NCBI GenBank assembly: GCA_003117195.1
Contig: BDSI01000152.1
Location: forward strand, 69,501 to 133,500
DNA: 64,000 nucleotides
Origin: Eudorina sp. 2006-703-Eu-15
Taxonomy: Eukaryota > Chlorophyta > Chlorophyceae > Chlamydomonadales > Volvocaceae
Direction: 5' to 3'
In this document: positions 35,123 through 47,137 of the stretch, piece after piece
Layout: each line of letters starts with the position of its first letter
Numbering within the stretch: position 1 is the stretch's first letter
The notes under the pieces: generated by a model
Seen by the model: only the letters and a program-made list of their open reading frames with translations
What the model was told of the DNA's origin: nothing
Database searches by the model: none
Translations under genes and position numbers: made by a program

Positions 35123-38100
35123 ATGGAACTTGAAGACAAGGCAAAGGCCACTTTGCAAGGTATCAAAGCCCGACAGCTCCGCCGTTTTGCTGCGTCCGCT
35201 GAGCGCGAATACATCCACGGAAACTGCACATAACTGCAGAGCTTCTGGACGTTGTGCGCGGGCACAGAGAAGCGGCCGAGCGTTCAGAGCATGATGCCAG
35301 CCGCGCACGCGTGGAGTGCGAGGCCTGGCGCTCCAGGTGAACGATTAGCCGCCGCTGGTAGCCATCGCTGGTTGCCAAAGCCGCTCCTGTCTGCTGACAG
35401 CGCCACCATCCCCGGGGCTCCCTCCCCTCATTTCCTGGGACCCCAGGGCGCAGGAGGAGCGCCGACGGAACGCCCGGCTGCGCCGCATGCTGTCCACCGT
35501 CACCCACGCGGCGCATCCCTGCCACCTGCCATCTGTACGGCGAAGTCCCCGCCGAGGAGGGTGCGTCAGAGCTGTCGGGCGGTTGGGCTCGACCTCGTCC
35601 TTCCCACCAGCGACCTCTCCCTCCCCTCCCTCCCCCCTCGGGGCGCCCCTCCCAACTCCCCCTCTTCCCCCTCTTCCCCTCCCCCCCCCGCCCCGCCCCC
35701 TCTCGCACGCCTCCGCTCAGGATGATGGCCCCCGCCGACAGCCTGGCTTGCCGGTTCGGCTCCGCTCTGGCGCTTGCAGTGGCCTTCTCCCCGCCCCCTC
35801 CACCGCCCCTCCCGGCCCCCGGGCCCTGCCCCTCCCCGGGGTGCCGCCGGCCAGCCAGGTGAGGCCGGCCGGGCGGGCAGGAGCGGGGTGCGTCTCCATC
35901 GCCCCCCGCATCTCCCCTCCCCCCCAGCAGCGCAGTCTGAAATGTCTACCAATTTCCTATACCCCCCTCCCCCACCTCCCCCCCAACTACCAATATGCCT
36001 ACCTATTTCCTATACCCCCCTCTACCCTTGGGGAGGGAGCCCTACACCCCCCCACTCACCTCACTCCCCCGGGGACCTGCAGCTGCAGCCGGCACCAGCC
36101 AGGCCTCCCCCCCCAGCTCACGCACTGCGAATGCGCCCCGCCCATGTACCGGGCCGGGGGACCGAACCCCGGTACGCCCTCCAGCCTCGGTCCCACCCCC
36201 AACCCACCGCTCCCCACTCCCCACTCCCCACTCCCCAACAAGTCCCACGAACGGGGCTGGCGGGTGCCCCTACCTACCTACCAGCAGCGCATTTCAAATA
36301 TGTTTACCAATTTGTATACCGCCTAACCAGCCTAACCTGTCTAACTTGCCTACCAATCCATCCACTCAGTCCAACGCCAACCGCCTTGTCGGCCCCCCCT
36401 CCCCCCTCTCCGGCCTCAGGACCCGAGGCCCCCTCGCCCCTCCGCCCTGCCCGCCAGCCGCTCCTCCCCCGCCGCCGTGGCCGCCGCCGCCGCGGCCGCC
36501 AGCGCCGCCGCCCTCACCGCCTTCTCCTCCGTGCCCCCCTCCCCGCACCTGTGGCTGCCCCCCTCCCCCCGCCTCTCCCTCTCCGAGGCCGCCTCCGCCG
36601 CCCTCTCCCGCCACCGCACCTCCGCAAGCCTGCAGTCCCCCCCGCCCCAGGGTCGCAGCATAGGGCCCGTCAGGGAGGGGTCCGGTGCGGGGGCCCCCCG
36701 GGGGGGCAGTCCGGGCCGCCAGTCGGTGGGCTGGGTGGACGAGGCGGCGCCGTCTCTGGAGGTCCGCCCCCCGCGGGCCGGGGGCGGGGGCGGGGGGGTG
36801 GACAGCGCCGCTCGCAACGCCAGCTGCAGCAGCCTCAGCAGCGCGGGGGCGGGGGCGGGGGGCAGCGGCACGCGGGGGCACAGCCGGGCGGGATTCAAGC
36901 TGGTGCTGCGGGGCGGAAACGGTGAGGTGGGGGGGAGGGGATGTGGGGGGCAAATGCGGCAGGGAAGGGGGGGGCGGGGAGGAGCGGGAAGGGGCGGTGG
37001 ATCGGGCATTGGGGGGGGGACCCAAAACGGTCAAACTCACAAACACCATCCGGCGTCAGGCCGGGTGGAGCTTTGGGATGTCGCACTGGGCAGGCCCTCC
37101 CCGCCTCACCTCCGGCCTCGCCTGCCCGCCCGGGTCAGTGGACTGTGAGCTGACGTGGATTGGGTGACTCATCCCTCCCCCCTGACCACCACCACACATA
37201 TACCAACACAACCCCGCTTGGCGGCTGGCACTGGCACTTGCGCCCTCTACCCCCCCTTTCCATACCCGCACCCGCAGTTTGAAAATGTCTACCACTTTCC
37301 TGTACCCCTCCATACCGCACCCCACCCGCACCCCCCTCCCCCCTCCAGGCGACTCAGCCAGCCTGCGGCAGCTCACGAACTACGGCGCCATGTTCCCCCC
37401 GGGCCCCGGCGGCCTGACCCAGAACCCGAACCCGGCAGGGGGCCCCATCGGCGGCGGCGGCGGCAAGGTCCACGAGAGCTACTCCGCCTGCGAGCTGACC
37501 CGCACCTCCGCCGCCGCGGTCGCCGCCGCGCCGAGCCGGCGAGCCGCCCTCAGCACCGCCCCCTCCAACGCCAGCGAGCTCCGCATCGGTCGCGAGGAGG
37601 GCGGCCCCGGCGGCCCCGGCAGTTCCGAGCTGGCGCCCTCCGAGCTGTCCCTCTCCGAGTCCAGTGCGGGGCTGGAGGAGCGGCTGCTGCTGGTGTCGCC
37701 CAGCCCGCCGCCGTTGGCTTCGGAGCCGGCGGGCTCCGAGGTCCGACCCCCGGACCCGTCCACGGCCTCCGCCTCCTCCACCCCCACCTCCAGGGCCTCC
37801 CTCACCACCACCGCAACCACTGCCACCACCGCCACGTCGCTGACGTCGGAGGCGGGGCCGGGGCCCGCGGGGGCAGCCGTCGCGGGGGTGGGGGCGGGTG
37901 AGGGGACGACAGCGAGGGGGCCGCAGCGGGAGGAGGTGAGGGAGGAGGACGAGGAGGAGGAGGAGCGGGCGGGTGTCGCCCTGGCCGCCTCGGAGCCGGG
38001 GCCGCAACCTGACCCACGGGTCACTGCCGCCGTCACCCCACCACCAGCAGGAACAGCAGCAGCAGCAGCAGGGACGCCGACCTCCTCCGGCTCTGGCGGC

Positions 38101-41100
38101 GCGCCCCCCCATGGCGCCGCGGCGCCGTCAGCCCGCGGCGCCGCCGCAGCCGGCGCCCTGCCTGACACCGCCGCCACCCGCGCCGCCTACCTGACCGCCC
38201 ACCTGGCACCTGGGCTGGGGCTGGGGCTGGGCCGGATAGCCTCCTCCGGCTCCGGCTCCCTCCGGTCCGCCTCCCCTCTGCAGAGCTACTCCTCGGAACC
38301 CGTGCCCTCGCCGCCGCCGCCGCCGCCGCCACTGCCCCAGCAACCGGCAGCGGCGGCGGCGGCGACCGCGACGCCCGGCCAGTCGTCGTCATCGGCGCCG
38401 CCGCACCCCCGGCTGCTGACCCACGGGATACCGACGGCCTCTCCGCCGGAAGCCGCCACCGCCGCGCCGGCGGCGCTTGGTCTGGGGCTGCTGGCCGGTG
38501 TCTATCCCGCGGTGGGCCGCACCTACAGCACCGGGGTGGGGCTGGTCCGGGCGCCGGGGCTGTCGGCGGTGCCGCGGCGGGAGACGATGCCGCCGGCGTC
38601 GCTCCTGCACGGCGGCGGCGGCGGCGCCTCCGCGCTGCAGGAGGAGCTGTCCTGGCACGCCGGCAGCCTTCTCAAGCAGCGCACCAAGCTGCAGGACGAC
38701 CTGGCCTCCATCCAGCAGTCCAGCAACCTCATACGGTGCAACAGGGCCACATGCAATCTGGCGCCAGGGTCGCCCAGGAGCCACGCGACGGCGGCGGCGG
38801 CGGGGGCGGCGGCGGGGATCGCGTCGCCGCCGCGGGCGGCGGGGTCCGCGACGGCGCCGTCGACGACATCCGCTGGCGCCGCCGCCGCCGCCGCCGCCAG
38901 CGGCGCGGCGGCGGACGGGGAGGCGGCAGCTGCCTGGGCGGAGCCGCATCGCCTGCCGCTGGGCTTCGGCTCCTTCTCAGCGGCGGCGCCGCCGCCGCCG
39001 CCATCCGACACAGCCGCAGCCAACTCGGCGGCGGCGGTGGCAGCGACTCCTTCAGTCCATCCGGTGTCACCGACGCCAGCAGACGCCGTCCTCGCTCCCC
39101 CTCTCCCCCTCTCCCCCACAGCCGACGATCCCCGTACATCCCACCCCCACCCCCAGTCGCCCGCGCCCCCCCGCGCCCCTACTCCCTCGGCAGCGCCGCC
39201 GCCGTCCTCCTCCTCCCCCGCCCCGCCCGGCAGCGCCCCGTCCCCCTCCCCCGGCCCCTTCTCCGGCCCCTCCTGCCACACCTGCCAGGCCATGAGTCCG
39301 GAGCCCGCCTTCGTCGCGCTGTACTGGGTGGCCCCCCCCGCCGCCGCCCTGGTGGTGGCCAAGCCCAGTCCAGGGGTGCGACCCACCTTCGAGCGGGTGC
39401 TGGCCTGGCTCCATCAGCGGGGCATAGCCACCTACGTGGAGCCCTCCATGGTCCGCAGCTGGCCAGGACTCACCTGCACGCCTCCAGGGGGGCTGCCGCA
39501 GCAGCGGCTGCTGATGACGTCACCGTCGGGCAGCGGCGGTGGAGGAGGAGGAGGTGGTGGAGGAGGAGGAGGAGGTGGTGGAGGCCGGCAGCAGCGGCGT
39601 CGCGGGGGGGTCCTGGCCGGGCTGGAGGGATGGGCGGAGGATGGGGAGGGTGGGGTGGGGTGGGGAGGGGGGGAGGTGGTGGAGGTGGGGAGGGAGGACA
39701 GCGGGGAGGAGGGGGAGGAGGGCGGCGGGTGCGGTATGCCCGGCTGCTTCACGGGGGTGCCGCTGCTGCTGAGCTGGCCGGCGGATGAGGGCGATGACTG
39801 CCACAGTCAGATGGTGCCGCCGGATGTGGCGGCGGCGGTGGACTTCGTGGTGGTGCTGGGAGGTAGGAGGGCGGGGGGGGGTACGGGGCGGGGGGAGATA
39901 ATTGGGGGAAGATATGGGCGGGGGGAATATGGGGCGGGGATAAACGGGGGGAGAGGAGGTGTTGTGTGGGATACGATGGCGGGGGATGCGGAAGAGGATT
40001 GCGTGAGGCGGCGGATAGGTGGTGGTCAGTTGTTGGCAGTCGCTTCAAGGGCTGGGAGGGGGTGCTGTTGCTTGGCGTGTATCCCGTCGCTTCTGCCCCG
40101 CCCCACCTTGCCCCGCCCCGCCCCCTCCCTGTGGCCCCCCACGCACCCAACGCCGCCAATACCCTTACCGGGGCTGTTTCTTTTAACCCCACCGCTAACA
40201 CCCCCACCGCCGCCGCCGCCGCCGCCCCCCCCTTCCCCCTCCCCTCCCCCCAGGTGACGGCACGGTGCTGTGGACCTGCCACATCTTGGGCAACCAGAGT
40301 GTGCCCCCCGTGGTGCCCTTCAACCTGGGCTCACTGGGCTTCCTGACGCCCTTCGACCCGGCGGCGGCGGAGGAGGTGCTGCACCACGTGGTGGAGGGTG
40401 AGCTGACCGGGGGCCAGTGGGGGGCGAGGGGCGGACATAGGGGAGCTGCGCTGCTGCCGGAGAGCAAAGGCCCGGTCGCAATGCTGTACTCCAGGGGGGG
40501 GTGTCGCCCAGGGAGCGTAGCGGATGGGAAGCCTGGACGAGGGGCGGGGCGGGGCGGGGCGGGGGGAGGCGGCCTGGTGGTGCGGGCGGTTGCAGGTTGG
40601 GCGGCATCCGGTGGTTGCCCGGGTGGGGCAGCCGGGTGGTGACCCTCTTGCCCGGGAGGGGGACTGACACCCTCCGGAGTGGGAGGGGGACGGCGGCCGG
40701 GGTTGCAGCCAACCACCACCTAGCACTTTCGGGGCCACCGCCGCAATGCATTGCTGTCTACCCATTTTCCATTACCGCCTAACACATCCTATTCGACCCC
40801 CCACCCCCACCCCCACCAACCCCCCCACCCCCACTAACCCCTGCACATGCCTGCCTGGGCTGCGCAGGCGGCTTCCCCATCATGCTGCGCCACCGGCTCC
40901 ACTGCCACATCGTGCGGGCGGGGCAGAGCTGCGGCCCCCCCTCCCCCTCCCCCTCCCCCGGGCCCGTCTGCGACCCCCTGCCTCTGCCGGGGCCTGGGAC
41001 GGCGGGTGGTGCGGAGGGCGGCCCCTGCCCTTCCCCCTCCCCCTGCCCCCGGGAGTGGGTGGTGCTCAACGAGGTGGTCATAGACCGGGGCATGTCCTCC

Positions 41101-42731
41101 TTCCTCACCAACCTGGAGTGCTACTGCGACGGCTCCTTCGTCACCCATGTGCAGGTGGGCGGGTGGGCGGGTGGGGGGATGGATACGGCAGCTGAACCAC
41201 GGAATCCGGAATTGCACCTGGGCCCAACTCCCCCGCAGCAATGCCGTATTCGGCCTACGACCCCACGCTGCCGCCCCTGGGACCCGGGAGGGCGCTTGGA
41301 TGGCCGGGCGGGTGATGGGGGGGCGGGCTCAGTCGCAGGACGTGTGGGTTTTCGGTCGCGGCGTCGTCCCCATGTCGCCGTCCACTTGTTTCCTCCTCCC
41401 CCGGCCGCCCCCCCAACCCCCGCTCCCATCTTGGGCCCCCCTGTGTCTGGGCTGTTTCTTTGCAACCCCCTGTTGCGGGCCCCTCAGGGCGACGGCCTGA
41501 TCGTGGCCACCCCCACGGGCAGCACCGCCTACAACCTGGCGGCGGGGGGCTCCATGGTGCACCCGCAGGTGGGGGGGTGGGGGGAGACAGGCCCCGGGGT
41601 AGAGATGGGGAGAGGGAACTGGTAGGCAACGATGAGGTGCGAAGGCTGACAGGGCAAGGCACCTGTGGAGAAGGGACAGCACCCGGGGGCCGTGGAGAAG
41701 GGACAGCACCCGGGGGCGGTGGGGAAGGGACAGCACCCGGGGGCGGTGGGGAAGGGACAGCACCCGGGGGCGGTGGAGAACACCGCTGGCCGGGGAGGTG
41801 CGTCTGACAGCACGGGTGCCGTACACGACTCACGTGCCAAGGTGTGCGGCTGGCTCGTCGCCCCGACACAACGCCCCTCCCGTCCCCCACCCGTGTCCAC
41901 ACAGCCAACCGTGGCTACGGTATCAACCGGACTCGTTCACCACCCGGGTTTGGGGTGAGGGTGAGGGTGAGGGTATGGCATCCAAGAACCGAATCAACGT
42001 GACCCCTTCTCACCACGCTTGGCCCATATGCTTGTGGCACCCAGCCAATCAGCCCGTCAGCCAATCAGCCCGTCAAGCAGGCAGGCTCGGGCCCCGATCC
42101 CCGGTGGCCTTTCGGTCTCCCCAGGCCCCCTCTGCAATCGCCCCCCCCCCACCCCGTCCCCCCCTCCCGCCCCCGCAGGTCCCCGGCATCCTCTTCACCC
42201 CCATCTGCCCCCACAGCCTGTCCTTCCGACCCCTCATCTTCCCAGACCACGTGTCTTTATGTGTGCAGGTGAGTCGTCCCTCCCTGGCCCTTGGGCTGGG
42301 ATGCGGTGGGGTCGGGTGGGTCGGATGGTACGTGGGAGATGGATCCTCGCTCTTCGCGGCGTCCTGCGACGTCCTAGCTGATAGGGCGTTGCCGTACCAC
42401 CCCTTGCGCCCCAGCCCCGGCCCCGGCCCCTCGGCCCCCCTCTCCCACCCCGTGTCCCCGGCCCCTCGGCCCCCCGGCCCCCGCTCTCTCTCTCTCTGCT
42501 ACCCCCCCCCCCCCCCGCCAGGTTCCCTCCAACAGCCGCGCCCAGATGTGGTGCTCATTCGACGGCAAGGACCGCCAGGCGCTCAACGCGGGAGATGCGG
42601 TGGTGATCCGCATGAGCGCCTGGCCGGTGCCCACCGTCTGCTCCAAGGACGCCTCCCGGGACTGGTTCAGCGGGGTGAGGGAGGGGCTGCACTGGAACAT
42701 GCGGCGGCTGCAGGCGGGCGCGGGGCAGTGA
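35123..42731 (+). CDS. NADK: NAD kinase, plant NADK2-like, with long N-terminal extension
   Basis: Phosphorylates NAD to NADP with ATP. Exons: 35123-35159, 35240-35336, 35447-35534, 35721-35858, 36420-36921, 37349-39862, 40254-40397, 40868-41154, 41488-41568, 42179-42268, 42522-42731. These total 4,188 nt, 1,395 residues, every junction in phase. The kinase domain begins near residue 950 ([19 protein letters not shown]). GGDG (about 1125-1128) is split by an intron; then [54 protein letters not shown] (from 1270), [27 protein letters not shown] and the [10 protein letters not shown] end. These match plant NADK2 closely. The first 950 residues begin with a coiled coil and continue as Ala/Ser/Pro-rich sequence. 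Two insertions interrupt the catalytic fold: Gly-rich and acidic about 39520-39740, and Pro-rich about 40940-41050. The start ATG follows the poly(A) site of the upstream gene; no plastid transit peptide is obvious. Confidence 0.9.
35925..36020 (+). repeat. Intron 3'-end module, tandem pair
   Basis: GCAGCGCAGTCTGAA then ATGTCTACCAATTTCCTATA plus C-run (35941-35968), and a second partial copy ATGCCTACCTATTTCCTATA (35995-36014), in the NAD kinase intron 35859-36419. A third diverged copy is at 36283-36326. Confidence 0.7.
37273..37312 (+). repeat. Intron 3'-end module copy
   Basis: CGCAGTTTGAAAATGTCTAC then CACTTTCCTGTACCCCTCC, ending about 36 bp before the acceptor at 37348 in the NAD kinase gene. 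Confidence 0.7.
40444..40492 (-). repeat. Intron module, inverted partial copy
   Basis: On the minus strand it reads ACAGCATTGCGACCGGGCCT then TTGCTCTCCGGCAGCAGCGC. It is the 5' half of the module, here antisense to the NAD kinase gene (intron 40398-40867). Confidence 0.6.
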
Positions 42732-44379
42732 GCGCGCGGGGAGGGGCGGGTGGGTGGGTGGGTGGGTGCGGTACGACATGGCGCGTGTGGGGTTGCGTGG
42801 CGCGGTCGGCATTGCGGCGGCGGTGCAGGGAGGCGGCGTTCGGAGGGGGCGCAGGGAGGCGGGGAGGACGGGAGGAGGGGGGGAGGGAGGGGGGAGGGAG
42901 AGCGACGCGTGTGGTGCTGGATTGAAGTGGTGGTAACCCAGACACACTCAGACTGGCGCATGGTGGCGTCCACTGTCACAGAGGATGGAGGAGGAGGAGG
43001 AGGAGGAGGAGGAGGAGGGGCAGCGGCCTAGGGTTGTCGAAGGGAGGGTGGAGGTCACTCAGGCGCTGCGAATGCGGCTGGGCGACCTGATGGAATGAAT
43101 TTGGATGACTGGCTGTCGCCGGGTTGGGGAGGACCCGTGTGTATGGCTGTGTCTGGTTGTGGATGGCGTGTGTGTGGGGGGGGAGGAAGGGTCTTTATTG
43201 ACAAAAGGGGGAGGAAGGGGGGCAAAGCGCCGTGCGCGACGTGGGAGGACTGGACTGGCGGGCGGTCGTGGCCCTGGGTCCGGTTCGGTGGGACTACCCG
43301 CCCATGATGGCCCACCCGAGAGACAGACATCGCTGCTGCTGGGTGCAGTAATCCAGTCACCCAGGTCGCGAGTGCTGTGTGCTGTTTCGCGAGGGCGTTT
43401 CGTGCGCCGTTGGGTTTGGTTGCAACGCCCGGTCAGACCCGTGCGTGGAATTTGGTACCGCAGTTGCCGTACAGCAGCCTAGGTGTGCGACTCCCTACGT
43501 ACCGGACCGCAACGGATTCCACCGGCGCCGGGTATGCCCCGGAACCGGAACGAACATTTGGGGATTGAGCCCACTGGCTCTCAAGACTTGTCGAACTCAC
43601 GCTCGCTGAACACGGGTGGTTGGTAGCGGCGTGCTGCGCCGTGTACAGTTGCTGTTCTAGTGGGGTGCAATGGGGTGTGCGCCGTTCAAAATTGGCATTG
43701 GGCGAACCGCTGCCGAGCATCTGCGTCTGTCCAGCCTGTTCTGTGGCCTATGAACGCGCCCGCTTGGTGCGGGCGCCAGTACTGGCCGGCTTCCTTCATG
43801 CATTCATCGCCATGAGGCATCACGTACGCATGCCAGCTTGGACGTGTGTACGCTGGGGCATCGACGTGGAACGGGAGGGGAGGGTGGGGGCAGGTCATGG
43901 GCACTGTTCGATTTGAGGTTCATCATGTGACAGGGTGATGCATCGGTGAGCAGACGGTCTTGCTCCCAGCAGCCGTAGGTTGGCCACCTGCAAGTGAGGA
44001 CCGGCTCCAGAGGCTTGTGGGCCAACATGAACTTGGCATGGCGTCGCTACACCCCTCTGTATGCCACCACTATATCATGTCACAGGTGGTAAATCTTGGC
44101 CCCCATCCGGCCATTCCACCGGGCCCACCAGCTCCCACCGTTGGTGGCCACGGTGGCCACCAGTCGGCGACCAGTCGGCGACCAGAGTGAGGCGGTGCCG
44201 CCACTGTTTGGGGTAAGAAAGGCACCCACCTTTCCAATTCTCTTGGAAAGGAGCATGCGCCATGATGTGCCAGTGACAGAGCAATACGGAATTGTCTGTG
44301 TACGGCGGCGGTTGGCGCCCCGCTGCTGTGATTGAATACATTAGCCTTTTCGAATTCATGGACAATGCGGCCATGACAA
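42732..44379. other. Intergenic region, NADK to mtHD
   Basis: No gene seen. G-rich for the first 300 bp (NADK 3' UTR; no TGTAA found), then mixed composition. 44140-44188 has short GTGGCCACC and CAGTCGGCGAC direct repeats. The promoter of the dehydratase must lie in the last few hundred bases. Confidence 0.45.
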
Positions 44380-45098
44380 ATGGGTTTGTTGACTCCTGTG
44401 TTTAGGTTATGTACACGCAAAACCGCATTTGCGACAAGAGCGCTGCATATCGGGTACGTCCAGAATTGTTGGCAAGCCTAGATGGCTCTCCTATCATGTT
44501 TTATGCATGAATGCATTTCCTGCAGGGCTAGAGCATCGGTCTCTAAAACGTTCCAATCTAGCGACGTCGAAAGTTTTGTACAACTCACAGGAGATTCAAA
44601 CCCTATCCACGCCCGACAAGATGCTGCCAATGCATCAGGTAACGCTTGCACTGTTCGGCAACATTTGCAACATACAACGACGTTTCCGTACATTGTGCAG
44701 GTTTCGACGGGCCGGTGCTCCCAGGAATCCTTGTAGCGTCCCTCTTTCCTGCCCTTATCGGCTCCAAATTCCCTGGAACTGTGTATGCGTCCCAGACGTT
44801 ACGCTTTCGAGCACCAGCTCTGGTGAGGTCTTGTATGCATAGCAGGTTAGGTTCACGAGCCCCGGCTATAGATCCCCTCCTTTTCCCCATCGGATGGCTG
44901 CAACAGGTTGGCCACACAGTCGTTGCTATGGTGATCGTCCAACGTGTGTCTGGACGCCGTGTCACTTTCGCCACCACCGCAGTTTTGGAGGCAACAGGTC
45001 AAGTCGTGATAGATGGCGAGGCCCTGGCCCTCATCCCCGGTTCCCTCGCATCAACCCTCGAGCCACCAGTTGTGAAGCCTGGCGACACGGCGTCCTAA
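44380..45098 (+). CDS. mtHD: Mitochondrial 3-hydroxyacyl-ACP dehydratase (MaoC-like hotdog)
   Basis: Dehydrates 3-hydroxyacyl thioesters in mitochondrial fatty acid synthesis. Exons 44380-44453, 44526-44638, 44701-44822 and 44907-45098 (phases 2, 1, 0) give 166 residues. Residues 1-24 (MGLLTPVFRLCTRKTAFATR...) are Arg-rich without acids, a good mitochondrial presequence; this decided the start. The MaoC hotdog follows: FVQLTGDSNPIH carries the catalytic Asp48 and His53 pair. Then GILVASLFPALIGSKFPG, YASQTLRFRAPAL, VGHTVVAMVIV and VVIDGEALALIPG match the plant mitochondrial enzyme in order and spacing. The usual HGM(L) motif at the helix start is LPGIL here. Introns are short (62-84 nt) compared with neighbouring genes. 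Confidence 0.85.
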
Positions 45099-45152
45099 CA
45101 GAGCAAATCGTGCGAAGGCGCCAGCTTTCATGCCGACACGCATCAAGCCGGT

Positions 45153-45157
45153 TGTAA
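45153..45157 (+). terminator. TGTAA polyadenylation signal
   Basis: TGTAA is 55 bp after the TAA of the dehydratase gene. Confidence 0.55.
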
Positions 45158-45606
45158 CATATCGTACGCTGTCCTTGCCTGGGGCTTTGCACCTCGCACA
45201 CGATCCAACCGACGCAATGTGCATCATAGATACCCTTCTGAAGTCTGCTGGAGTCATGAACTCATGGTCTACCGTTGCACGGTAGAAAACAGCCACACGC
45301 CGACCAACGCAGGTGAGCTCCCCACTAATCAACCATGGAAGCCCAGTCCCAAGAGAGAAGAAATGCTCCAGCCAAAGACTAAGACACAAGCTACGGCAAA
45401 AACGTACGCCAGCGCCGCGAAGATAGTATACACGCCGCAACCATCATTCCAAAACCATGTGGACGAACTCCAGACGATGAGTCACAGTAAAAAGTTACAG
45501 GGTCATACCATGCATGCTGGTTGATATCTGCCTGGTGTACCGCCAACGTGTGACTCCTGACATCTGCATCTATTGTGAAGGCATTCGTCGGGTCAACCAT
45601 CTTCGC
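45158..45606. other. Spacer between convergent genes
   Basis: No gene seen in the 450 bp between the poly(A) sites of the plus-strand dehydratase and the minus-strand Rab1 gene. Confidence 0.5.
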
Positions 45607-45611
45607 TTACA
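45607..45611 (-). terminator. TGTAA polyadenylation signal (minus)
   Basis: TTACA on the plus strand, TGTAA on the minus strand, 108 bp beyond the Rab1 stop codon. Confidence 0.55.
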
Positions 45612-45718
45612 CTGCGTCACCCCTTACCGCCCGCCCCCCCGTCCCATCTCATTCGACACCGCTCCCAGCGAGCTGCCCCGCTCCTAGCTGCTCTCCGCAA
45701 CGCCCGCAAGTGCCTCCT

Positions 45719-47137
45719 CTAGCAGCAACTGGAAGGCTTGCTGTTGATGGGCTTGCCCTCCGTCGGCCGCACGACCGGGCCACCCGGCTTCGGCGGAACC
45801 GGCTGGCTAGCCATCCTGCAGTCGCGTTCGATTTGGGCCAAAGCCCCGGGCACCGCAAACACACGGACAGGTTACAGCGGGAAGACGCAAGCAACCAATA
45901 CAGACATGAAGGTTGCCATCGTTCTCAAGGCAATGAAGTCACATACTAGGTCACACGACGGCTAAATATTCCAGTCACCCAAGTTCGGCTGAGTGAGGGT
46001 TTTCATCATTGCCTGAGACTCGCCTGTTCTTGATCTCCGCGGCCATCGTCATGAACGCCTGCTCGACGTTCGTTGCGTTCTTCGCAGAAGTTTCGAGGAA
46101 CGGAATGCCGATCTCGTCCGCGAACGCCTGCACAGGTACAAAACATGTGTATGTCTGACGTGTGGCTGTGTGTTCGCTCCTAACACCCGCCCCCCAGACT
46201 GTCAAGGACCTACCTTCGCCGCCTGGTAATCCACCACCTTCTTCGACGTCAGGTCGCTCTTGTTGCCCACAAGCAACTTGTTCACGTTCTCACTGGCGTA
46301 CCGATCAATCTCGGCCAGCCACTGCTTCACATTATTGAAGCTCTCCTGGTCAGTCACATCGTACACGACCTGCACAAGTAACCCCCGCGCGTGTGAACTC
46401 GTGCCAACATGTGAACCCCTCGGCACGACCCCCCCCCCCTGCACGACGCACTTACGATGATACCGTGGGCACCACGGTAGTAGCTGCTAGTAATGGTCCG
46501 GAAGCGCTCCTGACCAGCCGTGTCCCACTGCGTGTGGACGGTTGCGATCGTTACCCGGGTGCACACCTCTCCCGCAAGCAGCTCGCAACGCTCAGTGAGC
46601 CGTGAAAGAACGCTTCGCCACTCACAATCTGCAGCTTGATCACTTTACCGTCGAGCTCCACAGTGCGAATTTTCTGCATGTCCGCACAGAAATATTATTG
46701 GAATTAGGTAGCTGGTAGTCGAGCCACCGATGCGCACGCGGTACTTACGAAGTCCACGCCGATGGTGCTGATATAGCTCTCGGTGTAGGTGTCATCCTGT
46801 GAGAAAAGGACCCGTTCGAAACCAAGGGTTCCGACCCCACACCAAACGATGTGGCGGACCGATACGCAACACTTACAGCAAACCGGAGGAGCAGGCAAGA
46901 CTTGCCCACTCCAGAGTCGCCGATGAGCAGAAGCTGCGCGCAGCAGCAAACAGCTGGTGAGCCAAATAGCTAGCGTCAAAATGAGGATAACAAGGTCCAA
47001 GTTGAGCGGCCATTTCACCTTGAACAGGTAATCGCTGTGGTCGAGCGTTGGAAGGGTCACAGAAGGATCGTGTTAGAAATTAAGTTGTTGCGCACAGGTA
47101 AACAGCAGCTCAGCTAAACCTACTACTCTGGGTTCAT
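45719..47137 (-). CDS. RAB1: Rab1/Ypt1 small GTPase (YptV1-type)
   Basis: Controls ER-to-Golgi vesicle traffic. Nine exons on the minus strand, 5' to 3': 47124-47137, 47019-47034, 46877-46933, 46749-46796, 46626-46673, 46456-46527, 46214-46369, 46024-46127, 45719-45815. They give 203 residues, the length of algal Ypt1 proteins. Motifs: MNPEYDYLFK start; P-loop GDSGVGKS (15-22); effector TIGVDF; switch II WDTAGQE (62-68); NKSD (121-124); ETSAK (149-153); hypervariable tail [12 protein letters not shown] and C-terminal CC for geranylgeranylation. All introns are short. The last has a GC donor (AG|GCGAGT at 46023) instead of GT; without it the reading frame would add 15 unrelated residues and lose the prenylated tail, so the GC-AG splice is well supported. 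Confidence 0.96.
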
